Of a stretch of DNA of 64,000 nucleotides, positions 34,884-45,300 are shown piece by piece. The notes below the pieces were generated by a model that saw only the letters and a list, made by a program, of their open reading frames with translations, did not search any database and was not told the DNA's origin. Each line of letters starts with the position of its first letter. The stretch's first letter is position 1. The position numbers and the translations under genes are program-made. Source of the DNA: CAVYUC01 sp963771595 (GTDB lineage Bacteria; Bacteroidota; Bacteroidia; Bacteroidales; Prolixibacteraceae); assembly GCA_963771595.1 (NCBI GenBank), contig CAVYUC010000012.1:483530-547529 (forward strand), read 5' to 3'.

Positions 34884-36075
34884 TTATTCTGAATGCCCCA
34901 AATTATTTTCCCTGGATTTTATCCACGGAAAAACAATGATTAAGGAAGCCACCAAATAAATTCCACCGGCAAGAACAGAATGCACTTTTCAGGTTAATAT
35001 TATCAGTTATCCAGCCTAGTAATGGTCCAATTCCGGCAAAACTTATCCGGATAACAAAATTCCGCACCGACAGCATGGTAGCGCGCACTTCGCTGGCCGT
35101 ATAGAGGTTGATATAATTTTTTAGGATGGGAGTAGCAATGCCGCGCACCAGGTAAAAGAGAAACAGAAAACCAATTCCTCCCCAGGAAATTGAAAATCCG
35201 GATAAAAAATAACCGGCCGATAACATCAAAACAATCAGCAAAACCGACCATTTTTTATTCAGCCAGATTTCAACCCGGTATGCAAAAACTGATGAAATCC
35301 CAACAGTCAGGTTCAGGCAGGTCCACAATATTCCAAACCATTCAACCGGCAGCCCGATGGCTTTGAAAAAAGGCTGCACAAACCAGGCAAATGTCAACGT
35401 TGCTGTTCCGGTAACGGCCGATAACAAAATCGCGATTCTCAGGTTTTGGTCCGATAAAAAGGTTTTACCGATATTTCGTATCAGATTTTTAACGGAATGG
35501 ATATGTTCTGTTGAATGAAATTTGGGTTCTATCAAAGTAAAAGCGGCGGGAATGGCAATTGCAGCAACGGCAAACTGAAAATAAAAAGGCATGCGTAAGC
35601 TGATGGCTGCCAGAAAACCACCTGCAATGCCTGCAATTGCTTCGGCAAAATTACCTGCCGATGTTATGCGGCCTTCCTGTTTCACGTATTCGCTTGTTTT
35701 ATCCTGTGCTTTTAATGTATCAAAAAGCAGGGCCGAATCGGCGCCTGAAACAAAGGAATGGCCAATACCGAGAACAATTTCGGCTACTGCAAATGCCCAA
35801 AAGCCATACGAAAAGCTGTACATTAAAAATCCTGCACTGCCCAGAATACTGCCCAGAATCAATGTCTTTTTTCGTCCCCACACATCGGCCATCCAGCCCG
35901 AAGGAAGTTCCATGGCCACAATGGCCAGCGAATAAATGGCCTTCAGCACAAAAATTTCGTGCATGCCCATTCCGTTCGACTGGTAAAACAGCACAACCAC
36001 AGGCATCACCAGGTTAAACCATTTCGAGATTTTTATCAGGTAGAGCTTCGGTATATTTTTGCGGATTGCAATCAC
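34884..36075 (-). CDS. MFS transporter, C-terminal end frameshifted
   Basis: Open frame of 390 residues ending at 34903, with about 11 membrane helices and the MFS loop motif GWMADVWGRKKTLILGS. Near 34983 the frame shifts: in another frame the expected last helix continues as LAGGIYLVASLIIVFPWIKS and stops at 34884. The encoded frame instead ends in a polar, Cys-rich tail (SAFCSCRWNLFGG). A single-base indel therefore cost or obscured the last helix. The substrate is unknown; the family resembles multidrug and sugar exporters. It is convergent with the MBL gene and divergent from asnA. Confidence 0.8.
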
Positions 36076-36259
36076 AAATTTTCCGGAATTATGATATCAG
36101 ATACAAAAGTAAAAATCGCATTGAATTATAACAGAAAATAGTGTTGCGCTGCAACCTGTTTAAGGGTTAAAAACAAATAAGGAGTCTTTTTTTTTGTTCT
36201 TTTTATAAGTATTATGAAAGTATTATGCAATAATTTCTTTCAAATCGAAAGCAGAATCT

Positions 36260-36267
36260 TATTTTTG
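36260..36267 (+). promoter_or_regulatory. -7 element of asnA
   Basis: TATTTTTG, matching TAnnTTTG; the -33 region is weak. It would start an asnA transcript near 36274 with a leader of about 110 bases that contains a strong hairpin. Confidence 0.5.
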
Positions 36268-36283
36268 CCTTTAAAGGACATGG

Positions 36284-36341
36284 AAGTCGTCCGATGAATT
36301 TCATACAGCATTTTACAACAGAATTCATCGGATGACTTTTT
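36284..36341 (+). promoter_or_regulatory. Terminator-like hairpin in the asnA leader
   Basis: AAGTCGTCCGATGAATT (36284-36300) pairs over all 17 positions with AATTCATCGGATGACTT (36322-36338), with one G-U, across a 21-base loop, and five Ts follow. No gene ends here, because the left neighbour is divergent. The hairpin therefore belongs to the asnA 5' leader or to a separate short RNA, and is a candidate attenuator. Confidence 0.6.
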
Positions 36342-36383
36342 GCAGCTGCCTTAAATTGAATACATTAAATACAATAAATTAAG

Positions 36384-37418
36384 ATGAAATTATTTATTCC
36401 GAAAAGTTACAAGTCGGTACTGGATGTTAACCAGACCGAGCAGGCTATTAAATTGCTGAAAGATTTTTTCCAGTCGAACCTGGCTTCCGAACTGAGGTTA
36501 CGCCGTGTCACTGCGCCCTTGTTTGTAAAACAGGGAACCGGGGTTAACGATGATTTGAATGGAATTGAACGTCCGGTTTCGTTTCCGATTAAGGAGATGA
36601 ACGAGCAGGTGGCTGAAATTGTGCAGTCGCTGGCAAAGTGGAAAAGACTGGCGCTTGCAGATTTGGGCATCGAAAAAGGCTACGGAATTTATACCGATAT
36701 GAATGCCATCCGCCCCGATGAAGAACTGACCAACATTCACTCACTATATGTTGACCAGTGGGACTGGGAACGTGTAATTTCGGAAGATGAACGAAACCTT
36801 CAGTTTTTGAAGAAAGTTGTACGGAAAATATATTCAGCACTTGTCCGAACAGAATTCCTCATTAATGACAATTATCCGGAAATAGAACCACAGTTGCCGG
36901 AGGAAATCACTTTTATTCATTCGGAAGAGCTGGCAGAAAAATATCCCGACCTCACGCCATTTGAGCGCGAAACAAAAGCAGCCAAAGAACACGGGGCTAT
37001 TTTTGTCATCGGCATTGGCGGCGAAATTCCGGGAGGCGGCATCCACGATGGCCGTGCACCCGATTACGACGACTGGACAACACCAACGGAAAACGGGCGT
37101 AGAGGATTGAACGGCGATATCATTCTGTGGAACAATATTCTGGACAGGGCATTCGAAATTTCATCCATGGGAATCCGGGTCGATAAAAATGCCATGATGG
37201 AGCAACTGAAGCAAAGAGGGCTGGAGGAACGTAAAGAACTGATGTGGCATAAAATGCTGCTTAACGGTGAGCTGCCGCTGAGTATTGGCGGTGGAATCGG
37301 CCAGTCGAGGCTGTGCATGTACTTTTTGCGCAAAGCCCATATCGGCGAAATTCAATCCAGTATCTGGCCCGACGAAATGATACAAAAATGCAAGGTAAAC
37401 GGAATTCACCTGCTCTAA
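36384..37418 (+). CDS. asnA: Aspartate-ammonia ligase (asparagine synthetase A)
   Basis: 344 residues of normal length. Class II aminoacyl-tRNA synthetase-like fold with the AsnA features: KLRLRRV-like block SELRLRRVTAPLFV, GTGVNDDLNG, ADLGIEKGYGIYTDMNAIRP, VDQWDWERVI, IGIGGEIPGGGIHDGRAPDY, DIILWN and SIGGGIGQSRLCMYFLRKAH. It makes asparagine from aspartate, ammonia and ATP. A terminator follows at once. The leader carries a strong hairpin, which may regulate it. Confidence 0.97.
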   Translation: MKLFIPKSYKSVLDVNQTEQAIKLLKDFFQSNLASELRLRRVTAPLFVKQGTGVNDDLNGIERPVSFPIKEMNEQVAEIVQSLAKWKRLALADLGIEKGYGIYTDMNAIRPDEELTNIHSLYVDQWDWERVISEDERNLQFLKKVVRKIYSALVRTEFLINDNYPEIEPQLPEEITFIHSEELAEKYPDLTPFERETKAAKEHGAIFVIGIGGEIPGGGIHDGRAPDYDDWTTPTENGRRGLNGDIILWNNILDRAFEISSMGIRVDKNAMMEQLKQRGLEERKELMWHKMLLNGELPLSIGGGIGQSRLCMYFLRKAHIGEIQSSIWPDEMIQKCKVNGIHLL

Positions 37419-37424
37419 AATACT

Positions 37425-37450
37425 ATCCCGGTTAAATGCCGGGATTTTTT
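37425..37450 (+). terminator. Terminator of asnA
   Basis: ATCCCGG, 7-base loop, CCGGGAT, then six Ts. Confidence 0.9.
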
Positions 37451-37482
37451 ATAAAGTGGCTTTTAAACCGTGGTAAAATTTA

Positions 37483-37490
37483 TATATTTG
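37483..37490 (+). promoter_or_regulatory. -7 element of the tRNA-Arg gene
   Basis: TATATTTG, a perfect TAnnTTTG, 21 bases before the mature tRNA 5' end. Confidence 0.6.
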
Positions 37491-37511
37491 CACCGCAAAT
37501 AAAAAAAGGCT

Positions 37512-37585
<74 letters not shown>

Positions 37586-38119
37586 CATTTGATGATGTAA
37601 AACCATTGTAAAATTATATTTTACAGTGGTTTATTTATTTTCATCAAAAGATTCACACCGCAGATGTTGACCGGCTGACATAAGTAATATAAATCTACCT
37701 AACAGTGTTGCCATTTCTCTCCGTATTAAAGAAAAATATGCAATAAGAATCACCGGATAAAAAATGAATCAATTTAATTTTCCGGTGGAGTAAAAATAGT
37801 TTAGACATCAATCTTCATTTATTCAAACGAGTATCACAAATTTTTCTTGCAGAGGCTGTACCTTCCCTATACTTTCGCTATACATTCGATATACCAGGGA
37901 CGGATTAAATTCAATTATACATAGTGATGGTATATTGATGGTATAGAGATGGTAATGCCGGTGTAGCATTGAAAACCCTTCAGATGCTCCACTTTTTGGG
38001 GTAATTCCAATACATGCTTACAGGAGACAGTACGTTCCTGCTTAACGTTTTTTTTCCTGTAGTCCATTTTAAATGGCTGCTTCTTTGGATCATATGAATG
38101 TGACATTTCAGGCAATATT
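37586..38119. repeat. Intergenic region with two facing sets of 11 bp repeats
   Basis: At 37867-37899 three 11 bp units follow each other (CTATACTTTCG, CTATACATTCG, ATATACCAGGG). At 37926-37958 three more follow (GATGGTATATT, GATGGTATAGA, GATGGTAATGC). The reverse complement of the left unit (CGAATGTATAG) resembles the right unit, so the arrays are inverted with respect to each other. A minus-strand open frame (37915-38154) exists but overlaps the repeats and the 3' end of the next gene and has no recognisable content. No attachment-site copy of the tRNA 3' end was seen. Confidence 0.55.
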
Positions 38120-39409
38120 TCATCGTTTGTAACTTTTCTCCTCCTGATTTTCAAAGTGTTTCAAATACAACGACAAATCCGCTTCATAAATATTGCCTTC
38201 TTCGTCGGATGCCAGGACAATCCATGGGGCGTTTTTGGGAAATGGTTTTTTTGAGGATGTGACATCGTTTATGCGGTTATCCTTTTTCCAGTCAAGGGTA
38301 TCTGGAGAAATCACAGTTGCGGATTTTATTAAAACTGATGATGTTGTTGTATCGATTATTCCAAATTCAATATTTCCAAGAAATGAATTTTTTGTATTAT
38401 AAATGGTATGTCCGCTTAAAATTACCGGTGGATTTTCGTCTGTGGAAATAATGATCGGGCGGCTTGGATGTTCAATTGTATCCAGCAACAAATAGGGATA
38501 ATTGCTCCATCCATTTTTGGAATTCCGTACCCTTAGTATAAATTGCGGTTCACCAATACTATCGAGGCTGTTTTTTGTAGCTACCCATAAAGTTCCATCA
38601 GGAGTAATTGCAGTATTCAAATGATCATCGGCTGTTTTGTTGCCGGCTGCAACAATTTCTGTTATCTCCCAAACTGAATCAGGCTTATTGTTTTTATGAA
38701 CACGAAACAATACAGCATCCAGTACCTGGTTCGACCAAATAACTCCAACTCCATCGGGTAATGATGCAATCGTGCATATATCATCATTATCTATTCCTTC
38801 CGCTAAAATAAAAGGTCCGTTCCATTTTTTATTTTTCGCAACTGAATTCCATACACAGACTTTTTTACCTGCAGTTGCAGCTACCCAAAATACACCCTTT
38901 TTATCCCGTGCAATAGTAGCAGTTTCAAACCTTTCGTTTCCGGAGGGAGGATACAAAGTTGTCTTTATTTGTGTTTTCCACCGCAGGCCATTATACTTTG
39001 ATATTCGCGATTCGAGATGAAATACTACAAGTTTAGTTTCATCCACACCAACCGCAGTAATGCTATTCTTTTCTGCCCAAATATCAACCCGACCGGGTAC
39101 CCCCTGAAGCGCTTTGTTAATCCCGGGAAATTCCTTCCAACCGTTCTCGGTTCGCTGCCATAAGGAAGGCCCGGAACTGCGCGGAAGAATCGCCCACCAG
39201 CAATTGTCCATGTACCATAGTTTTGATTGTGGCTTATCGGCAGTTGGATTAGGGGTATCCACTTTAATTACCGGTTGGCTAAATTTTTCAGCTACATTTT
39301 GTGAAAGTAATATACGTGGAGAAAACAACAGGTAAAAAATAATCAAAAAGCACAACCGGCCGCTTCCGGCGATAAGATGATATGTTCTGAAACTGATTTT
39401 ATTGGGCAT
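38120..39409 (-). CDS. Secreted beta-propeller (BNR/sialidase-like) protein
   Basis: 429 residues from ATG 39409 (MPNKISFRTYH), chosen because it gives a signal peptide ending at about residue 37 (ILLSQ) and overlaps the phytase gene by 11 bases; the longer frame lies inside that gene. Repeated blades are visible: NSITAVGVDETKLVVFHL, KGVFWVAATAGKKVCVWNS, ICTIASLPDGVGVIWSN, PDGTLWVATKNSL. The fold resembles six-bladed BNR or sialidase-like propellers, but no catalytic Arg triad is evident. It is translationally coupled to the phytase gene and may bind or process the same substrate. Function unknown. Confidence 0.75.
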   Translation of the reverse strand: MPNKISFRTYHLIAGSGRLCFLIIFYLLFSPRILLSQNVAEKFSQPVIKVDTPNPTADKPQSKLWYMDNCWWAILPRSSGPSLWQRTENGWKEFPGINKALQGVPGRVDIWAEKNSITAVGVDETKLVVFHLESRISKYNGLRWKTQIKTTLYPPSGNERFETATIARDKKGVFWVAATAGKKVCVWNSVAKNKKWNGPFILAEGIDNDDICTIASLPDGVGVIWSNQVLDAVLFRVHKNNKPDSVWEITEIVAAGNKTADDHLNTAITPDGTLWVATKNSLDSIGEPQFILRVRNSKNGWSNYPYLLLDTIEHPSRPIIISTDENPPVILSGHTIYNTKNSFLGNIEFGIIDTTTSSVLIKSATVISPDTLDWKKDNRINDVTSSKKPFPKNAPWIVLASDEEGNIYEADLSLYLKHFENQEEKSYKR

Positions 39410-40487
39410 CGATTCTATTTTTATAGTTGCATTTTTTGAGATCATTACCGGCAATATCTTCCCACGAATAATAGTGAAAAGTTTTTCCCTGCGACATAAC
39501 AACAAACATTCCGGCAGGAAAATCCGGCAGAGAAATGTTTGTTGTTTCGTTGCCATCACTTTGTTCTGCTGGTACTTTTATAATTTTTACCAAAACATGT
39601 TCATGCGGATTGGCCGCGGTTCCTTCTCTGGTAAAAATCCGGAATTGATTTGCCTGTTGATCCGAAACCAGAATATACCCGGTAGTGTCTGTTGTTTTAT
39701 AAATTGAAATCCCTTCATGATCGTCTGTGAATCCCTGCGTACCAAATAGCGCCAGTTCTTTATCTGCTTCAACGGCATCCGGATCGGCATGATATTTTCT
39801 TACTCCGACTGTTTCGTCGGAATAATAAACGTAACCTAATTCCTGGTCAACAGCTATGGACTCGATTTCTTTTTTTCCTGAATACCGGCCGAAAGAACGC
39901 ACAGGAATCAGCTCTAATTTTCCATTGCTGTCGCATCCAATTCGATATTGGTTAATATATCCTTGGGTTGGGCCTGATTTTCCGCTTACAAAAGCAAAAA
40001 TAGCGCTATCTGTCGGCCGTTTATACAAAGCAATTCCCATCGGAGCGCGGGTTTTATCGCCGTCGAATACGGTTAAATCACCTGCGTCTAAAACCTGAAG
40101 ATCAGGTAAACTATATATTCGAAGCCGCTGTGCCTCTCTTTCTGTAACTACTGCGATATCAATAAAATGTCCATTCATTTTAAAATCATAAGCAATGTCC
40201 ACATTGTTTGGCCGTCGCAAACCTCCGGCACGTTTAACTATATCACCCTTTAAATTGAATGCGTAAAGAGCGCCGTCTGTATTTTTATCCGTTCCTATTA
40301 CCAAGCTCTTTTTCCGGTTTTTGGGATTTATCCAAATTGCAGGATCATCTGTGTCCCATTTAACAGTATCAGTAATAATTCGCGGCTCTACTTTCGAAAT
40401 GGGTATGTTATCATTTATTTGTCCTATCCCGTTCAATGCCATACTCATCAATGAAACAAGGAATGGCAGCAACAATATTTTTATCAT
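39399..40487 (-). CDS. Beta-propeller phytase (3-phytase)
   Basis: 362 residues from ATG 40487, with a signal peptide of about 22 residues. Beta-propeller phytase signatures: VKWDTDDPAIWINP, IGTDKNTDGALYAFNLKG, RRPNNVDIAYDF, PMGIALY, ESIAVDQELGYVYYSDE, DDHEGISIY and GYILVSDQQANQFRIFTREG. These acidic blocks bind the calcium ions and the phosphates of the substrate. The enzyme releases phosphate from phytate (inositol hexakisphosphate). It is the enzyme of the SusCD locus here; it lies behind susD with a terminator-like hairpin in between. Confidence 0.92.
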   Translation of the reverse strand: MIKILLLPFLVSLMSMALNGIGQINDNIPISKVEPRIITDTVKWDTDDPAIWINPKNRKKSLVIGTDKNTDGALYAFNLKGDIVKRAGGLRRPNNVDIAYDFKMNGHFIDIAVVTEREAQRLRIYSLPDLQVLDAGDLTVFDGDKTRAPMGIALYKRPTDSAIFAFVSGKSGPTQGYINQYRIGCDSNGKLELIPVRSFGRYSGKKEIESIAVDQELGYVYYSDETVGVRKYHADPDAVEADKELALFGTQGFTDDHEGISIYKTTDTTGYILVSDQQANQFRIFTREGTAANPHEHVLVKIIKVPAEQSDGNETTNISLPDFPAGMFVVMSQGKTFHYYSWEDIAGNDLKKCNYKNRIDAQ

Positions 40488-40532
40488 TTCAATCTCATTA
40501 TTCAGTTTCGAAAATTCTGAACCAAAATGTAA

Positions 40533-40566
40533 CAAAAAAATACGGACCAGTTTTATTTGATCCGTA
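40533..40566 (-). terminator. Hairpin between susD and the phytase gene
   Basis: TACGGACC (40541-40548) and GATCCGTA (40559-40566), one G-U, loop of 10. On the minus strand it is followed by seven Ts, so it can end the sigma-susD transcript or reduce phytase expression. Confidence 0.7.
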
Positions 40567-40622
40567 CTTTTTATTAGTCACAACATATTTTAGGACAGTT
40601 GATGTTGATATACCATCCGGAT

Positions 40623-42347
40623 TTAATTATACCCCGGGTTTTGAGGCATGGGCGCTGTAAGATTTGCGTCAATTACAGATTGTGGTATCGGAAATAATTT
40701 ATCACGTTCAGTAATTAAATCGCCACCGTTTGTATTGTACAACTTTGTTCTCTCCATCCATTTGTTGGTTCTCAACAACGTCCACCGCCGGTGTTCTTCA
40801 ACCACGAGTTCGCGCGCCCGTTCGTCCAGAATAAAATCGAGGGAAACATCGCTGGCAGTTATTTCGCTGGTATGCGATCGCCTTCTGATAATATTTATTG
40901 TTTCGGCTGCCCCTTCCGGATTTCCCAACTTGAACTGAGCTTCTGCCTTAAGAAGATAAGTTTCGGCAAGCCGCAAATACACCTGATCGCCATACGTACT
41001 TCCTCCATCCGGATTATTTGGATCAACGCCTGCAGCCACTTTCTTCGACCACGGCCAGGTTACCCGGGTCCGGGTATCGAATGTAATCGGTTCGTCCCAA
41101 CTTGTCCAGATTGTATCGCCATATTCGTATCCCGGGGGTAAACGATCGGCATCATAGGGAGCATTTCCTTCTGCGTCTTTTAAAATGTAAAACCATCTGA
41201 TGGCAAACGGAGAAAGCCGGTCATCCTTAAAATTTAAGATATCAGATTTTGTAACGGGGCCGGATTCAGGCCATTTGTAAAGCTCAAGTGCATATTGCGA
41301 CAACGACATTCGTGTAGAACCCCTGCCGCCTCTATCAACAGTATTGGTAAACGGCCTTACACCATCGACGTTGATATTTGCATACCGGCTGGCGTGTGAT
41401 ACCACCGTATGAACTACGCCGCCACCAACAGTTTCCCGTGCAAACTGGTGTACCCACAATGCTTCCGTATTTCCCTGGTAGCGGTTTTGGTTTCCTTCCA
41501 AAAACATGTCAGTAAAAGGAACGCCGGGTTGATCGGCCTGAACGCCATATCGTTCTGTAACTAACTTGTATTCCGGAGTATTTATCACCTGATTTGCCCA
41601 GTACAGGGCGCTATCGGGTTTATCTAATACCAGGTACATTTCGGCCAGATAATGTTGAATTGCACCTTTTGTAATTTTTCCGGGAAGATCAGGTTCAACC
41701 GGAACATATTTTTCAGCAAATAAAAAATCCGACATGATTTGCTTTCGCACTTCGGCCACAGGAGTTCTTTCCCAATCGGTTTTGATGGTTGAACCAAGAG
41801 CTTCGCTCAGGTTTAAAGGAACATCTCCCCATCCAAAAGAAAGATGCCGGTAAGCCCACGCGCGGATAGCCCTTGCCTCGGCAATGACCCTGTTTTTATT
41901 TTCTTCCGCCGTGCCATTTCCGCCAGTCCAATCTATGTCTGTTTTGCTTTCAGCTTGATTAATAATAGTATTAGCAGAATTTACTATTTCGTATAACCAT
42001 GTAAACATGCCGTCGATAAACGAGGTATTCGGGGTTAATTCGTCGCCCCAGCGCAAAGCAATCCGTCCGAATCCGCCGCCTGAATTTTCAGAATTCGTGA
42101 GCAAAACATCAGTACCGGACATAAACGTTTCATTTTTGCTCCAACTGCTGTTGTTTCTCAAACCAGTCCGTTCTTCTCTAACGAGCGCATACAAACCGTT
42201 TAACCCGGTTTCAAAGCCATCTAAAGAAGTATACAATGTTTCGGTCGTTATCAGGTGCGGGGGTTTTTCATCCAACATATCTTCCGAGCAGCCAAACAAA
42301 ATCAATACAAATAAAAAACTGGCTGCAACTGTAATATTTAATTTCAT
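40623..42347 (-). CDS. SusD/RagB family outer-membrane lipoprotein
   Basis: 574 residues from ATG 42347 (the ATG three codons earlier at 42356 is equally possible). Lipobox ILFGC is followed by SEDMLDEKPPHLITTETLYTS, the usual SusD start. Helical TPR-like core: EARAIRAWAYRHLSFGWGDVP, IQHYLAEMYLVLDKPDSALYWA, DQVYLRLAETYLLKAEAQFKLG, ending with LDFILDERARELVVEEHRRW and FPIPQSVIDANLT. SusD proteins bind the substrate at the cell surface and deliver it to the partner SusC channel. It lies 12-21 bp behind susC. Confidence 0.95.
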   Translation of the reverse strand: MKLNITVAASFLFVLILFGCSEDMLDEKPPHLITTETLYTSLDGFETGLNGLYALVREERTGLRNNSSWSKNETFMSGTDVLLTNSENSGGGFGRIALRWGDELTPNTSFIDGMFTWLYEIVNSANTIINQAESKTDIDWTGGNGTAEENKNRVIAEARAIRAWAYRHLSFGWGDVPLNLSEALGSTIKTDWERTPVAEVRKQIMSDFLFAEKYVPVEPDLPGKITKGAIQHYLAEMYLVLDKPDSALYWANQVINTPEYKLVTERYGVQADQPGVPFTDMFLEGNQNRYQGNTEALWVHQFARETVGGGVVHTVVSHASRYANINVDGVRPFTNTVDRGGRGSTRMSLSQYALELYKWPESGPVTKSDILNFKDDRLSPFAIRWFYILKDAEGNAPYDADRLPPGYEYGDTIWTSWDEPITFDTRTRVTWPWSKKVAAGVDPNNPDGGSTYGDQVYLRLAETYLLKAEAQFKLGNPEGAAETINIIRRRSHTSEITASDVSLDFILDERARELVVEEHRRWTLLRTNKWMERTKLYNTNGGDLITERDKLFPIPQSVIDANLTAPMPQNPGYN

Positions 42348-42368
42348 AATTTTCATTTTAAATTTATT

Positions 42369-45300
42369 CTACAAACTTAAATTTATACCAAAAACAAACT
42401 CTTTTTGCAGAGGTGTTGCTACTTGAGAGCTTAACTCCGGATCCAGGCCAGACCATTCGGTAAAAGTAAACAGGTTGCGGCCGGTTATGTAAAGTCTTAA
42501 CCTGTTTAAGCGAAGTTTCTCCAAAGTACCTTGTGAAAAATCGTAGGATAATGATATGTCTTTGATACGAACAAAACTCGCATTTTCATAAAAATTTCCT
42601 ATAATCCCCGACATCCGTTCAGCATCAACAACATTGGCCACCCAGTCGTTTGTCGGATTTTCCGGTGTCCAGTAATTTTTATTGATGGTTCTTCTCCGAG
42701 CTTGGGAATAGGTGTCTTCATCGGTCATCAGCGAATTATGTCGCGTAACGCCGTGAACGCCATGCATGAAAATATTGAGGCTGAAATTTTTATATGAGAA
42801 CGAGTTGGTCATTCCCCATAAAAACTTCGGATCCTGCTGACCAATGATCACACGATCCTCACCCGTCAACTGGCCGTCAGTTTTTACATCCCGCAATTTT
42901 ACAAAACCAGGTTGGGAACCGTATTTTGCAGCTTCTTCCGCTTCATCGAGTTGCCAAACGCCATCCCAGGCCCAATCGTAGTTCACGCGGATTGGTTCTC
43001 CGATAAACCACGCATTGGCAACATCATCAATTTCTTTTCCTTCGTCATCCAGTGTTCCGTAAAGTGAAACTATTTCATTTTTCATATACGACAAATTACC
43101 TGAAGTGAACCATTTAAAGTCGCCTGAAACTATATTTCTGGAAGTTAATGAAACTTCAAAGCCAGTATTTTGGGTTTCTCCAATATTTTGGGTGATTGAG
43201 GTAATACCGTGTACGGCCGAAATTGTTCTGTTCAGTAATAAATCAGTTGTATTGGTTTTATAAACATTGATTGTTCCTGTAAACCGATTGTTTAACAAAC
43301 CCACATCCAATCCAACGTTTATTGTTCGTGACGATTCCCATCCAAGTTCGTCTTGTCCCAATACACTGGGAACATAACCAGCGTAGGTCGTTTTGGCATA
43401 TACCATATTTTCTTCGCTCAATCTCGAAATTGATTCATAAGCTCCCACAGCCTGGTTGCCGTTCAATCCCCAGGAAGCCCTCAACTTTAATTCATTAAAA
43501 AGATCAGATGCGGGGAAAAAATCTTCATTGGCAATGTTCCAGCCCAAAGCCACCGATGGGAACAATCCCCATTTAGTACTTGCCCCAAAACCAGAAAAAC
43601 CATCTCTCCTGCCGGTTACCGTTAAAAGATAACGACTGTTATAAACGTAATTCATACGTAGCATCTGTGATATTAAAGTGGTTTCGTTAAACAGATATTC
43701 GGGAACGGAAAGTTCTGCCTGGGCAGCAGAATACCAGGTAAGAAAATCGTGCGGAAAACCCCGTGCACTTAATCCGTTGGAGCTGTATTTGTCATTTTCA
43801 TAACTGTAAACACCGGTTAAAAACAAACTGTGTTTTTCAAACTCTCTTTGATAGGAAAGTATATTTTCTATCACCGAATTGTTGTGGCGGGCGCGCTGTG
43901 TTTCTGCGCGGCCATTGGCTTCATAACCCGATTTGGTATTCCGGCCCCTGTAGGTACCATCATCATTAAACCTAAACCTGATACCGGTATTTAGCCTGTA
44001 ACTTAAACCGGGAATAAAAGGCACATCGACAATGGCATAATTATTCGTTAAAATCTGGTAAGATTCATCCTTGTTCTTATAAAGTGTCGGCGCCATCGGA
44101 TGTTCAAAAAAAGTATCTTCACTCCAGGGATAGATCAGATAATTTCCATTTTCATCCAGGTTTTTTGTCAATGGATTCATCCAAAACAAACCGTCAATAC
44201 TTGGTGAACTTCCGCTTTTATCATCGTAACTAAATTGTGTTCGGGTACCGAGCGTAAGCCATTTGCCGAATTTTGTATCCACATTAATCCGGCTTGTCAG
44301 TCGCAAATAGTCGTCGTTTTCCAACAGCCCCTGTACATCGAGCACTCCACCGGCAATATAATAATTTGTATTTCCGCAGGTTCCTGATGCGGAAAGGTTA
44401 TGTTGCTGACTGTGACCTTTTCGTAAACCCAAATCGAGCCAGTCAACCCATGCATCCGGACCTGCTTCATAAATAGCTTCTTCCGAAAGTGTCATTGCGT
44501 CCGGCCATCTTTGTTGTTTAAAATTATAGAATTCCTCACCGTTCATTACGTCCGGCAGTTTCACAAAATCCTGAACGGAATAATAGCCGTCATAACTTAT
44601 GGTTGATTGTTTTGCACTTCCGGTTTTTGTTGTAACCAGTATAACGCCATTTGCGCCGCGTGAACCATAAATAGCCGCTGCCGAAGCATCTTTTAAAACC
44701 TCTATCGATTTTACGTCGTTTATATTAACATCGCTGAGGTTGCCGCCATAAGGAATACCGTCAACAACAATCAGAGGATTGTTGCTTGCTCGTATTGAGT
44801 TACGGCCACGTATCATTATGTTTTCATTCGGTGCAGCGCCGGCCGATGTAGTTTGAATCATAATTCCCGGAATTGCCCCCTGAATAGCCTGGGCAACATC
44901 GAGGTTGGGAACCATTTCCAATCTATCGTTCGGTACGGAAGCAACAGTACCTGTAATATCACTTTTCTTTTGTGTACCGTAACCAACAACAATTACCTCG
45001 TCCATTCCAACTACATCTTCTTCCATTGCAACATTAACCGATGTTTGTCCTTCCAGCGGAACATCTTTGGTTTTCATTCCCACAAAAGAGAATTGAAGCG
45101 ATTGAACATCATCCGGAACGGTCAATGAGAATGTTCCGTCAGTACCGGTTACAGTGCCGATAGTAGTCCCTTTCACAACCACTGAAACTCCGGGCAGCGG
45201 CTGACTATTTCTGTCGGTAACCATTCCGGTAATAACCTGTTTCTGCTGTTGTGAATTTGCTGCTTCCACAGCATTTGTTTTCAGAGTAGCCGGAGTATTG

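Noticed and set aside
37915..38154. Minus-strand open frame of 79 residues
   Set aside because: It overlaps the 3' end of the propeller gene and the 11 bp repeats and has a biased, repeat-derived composition.
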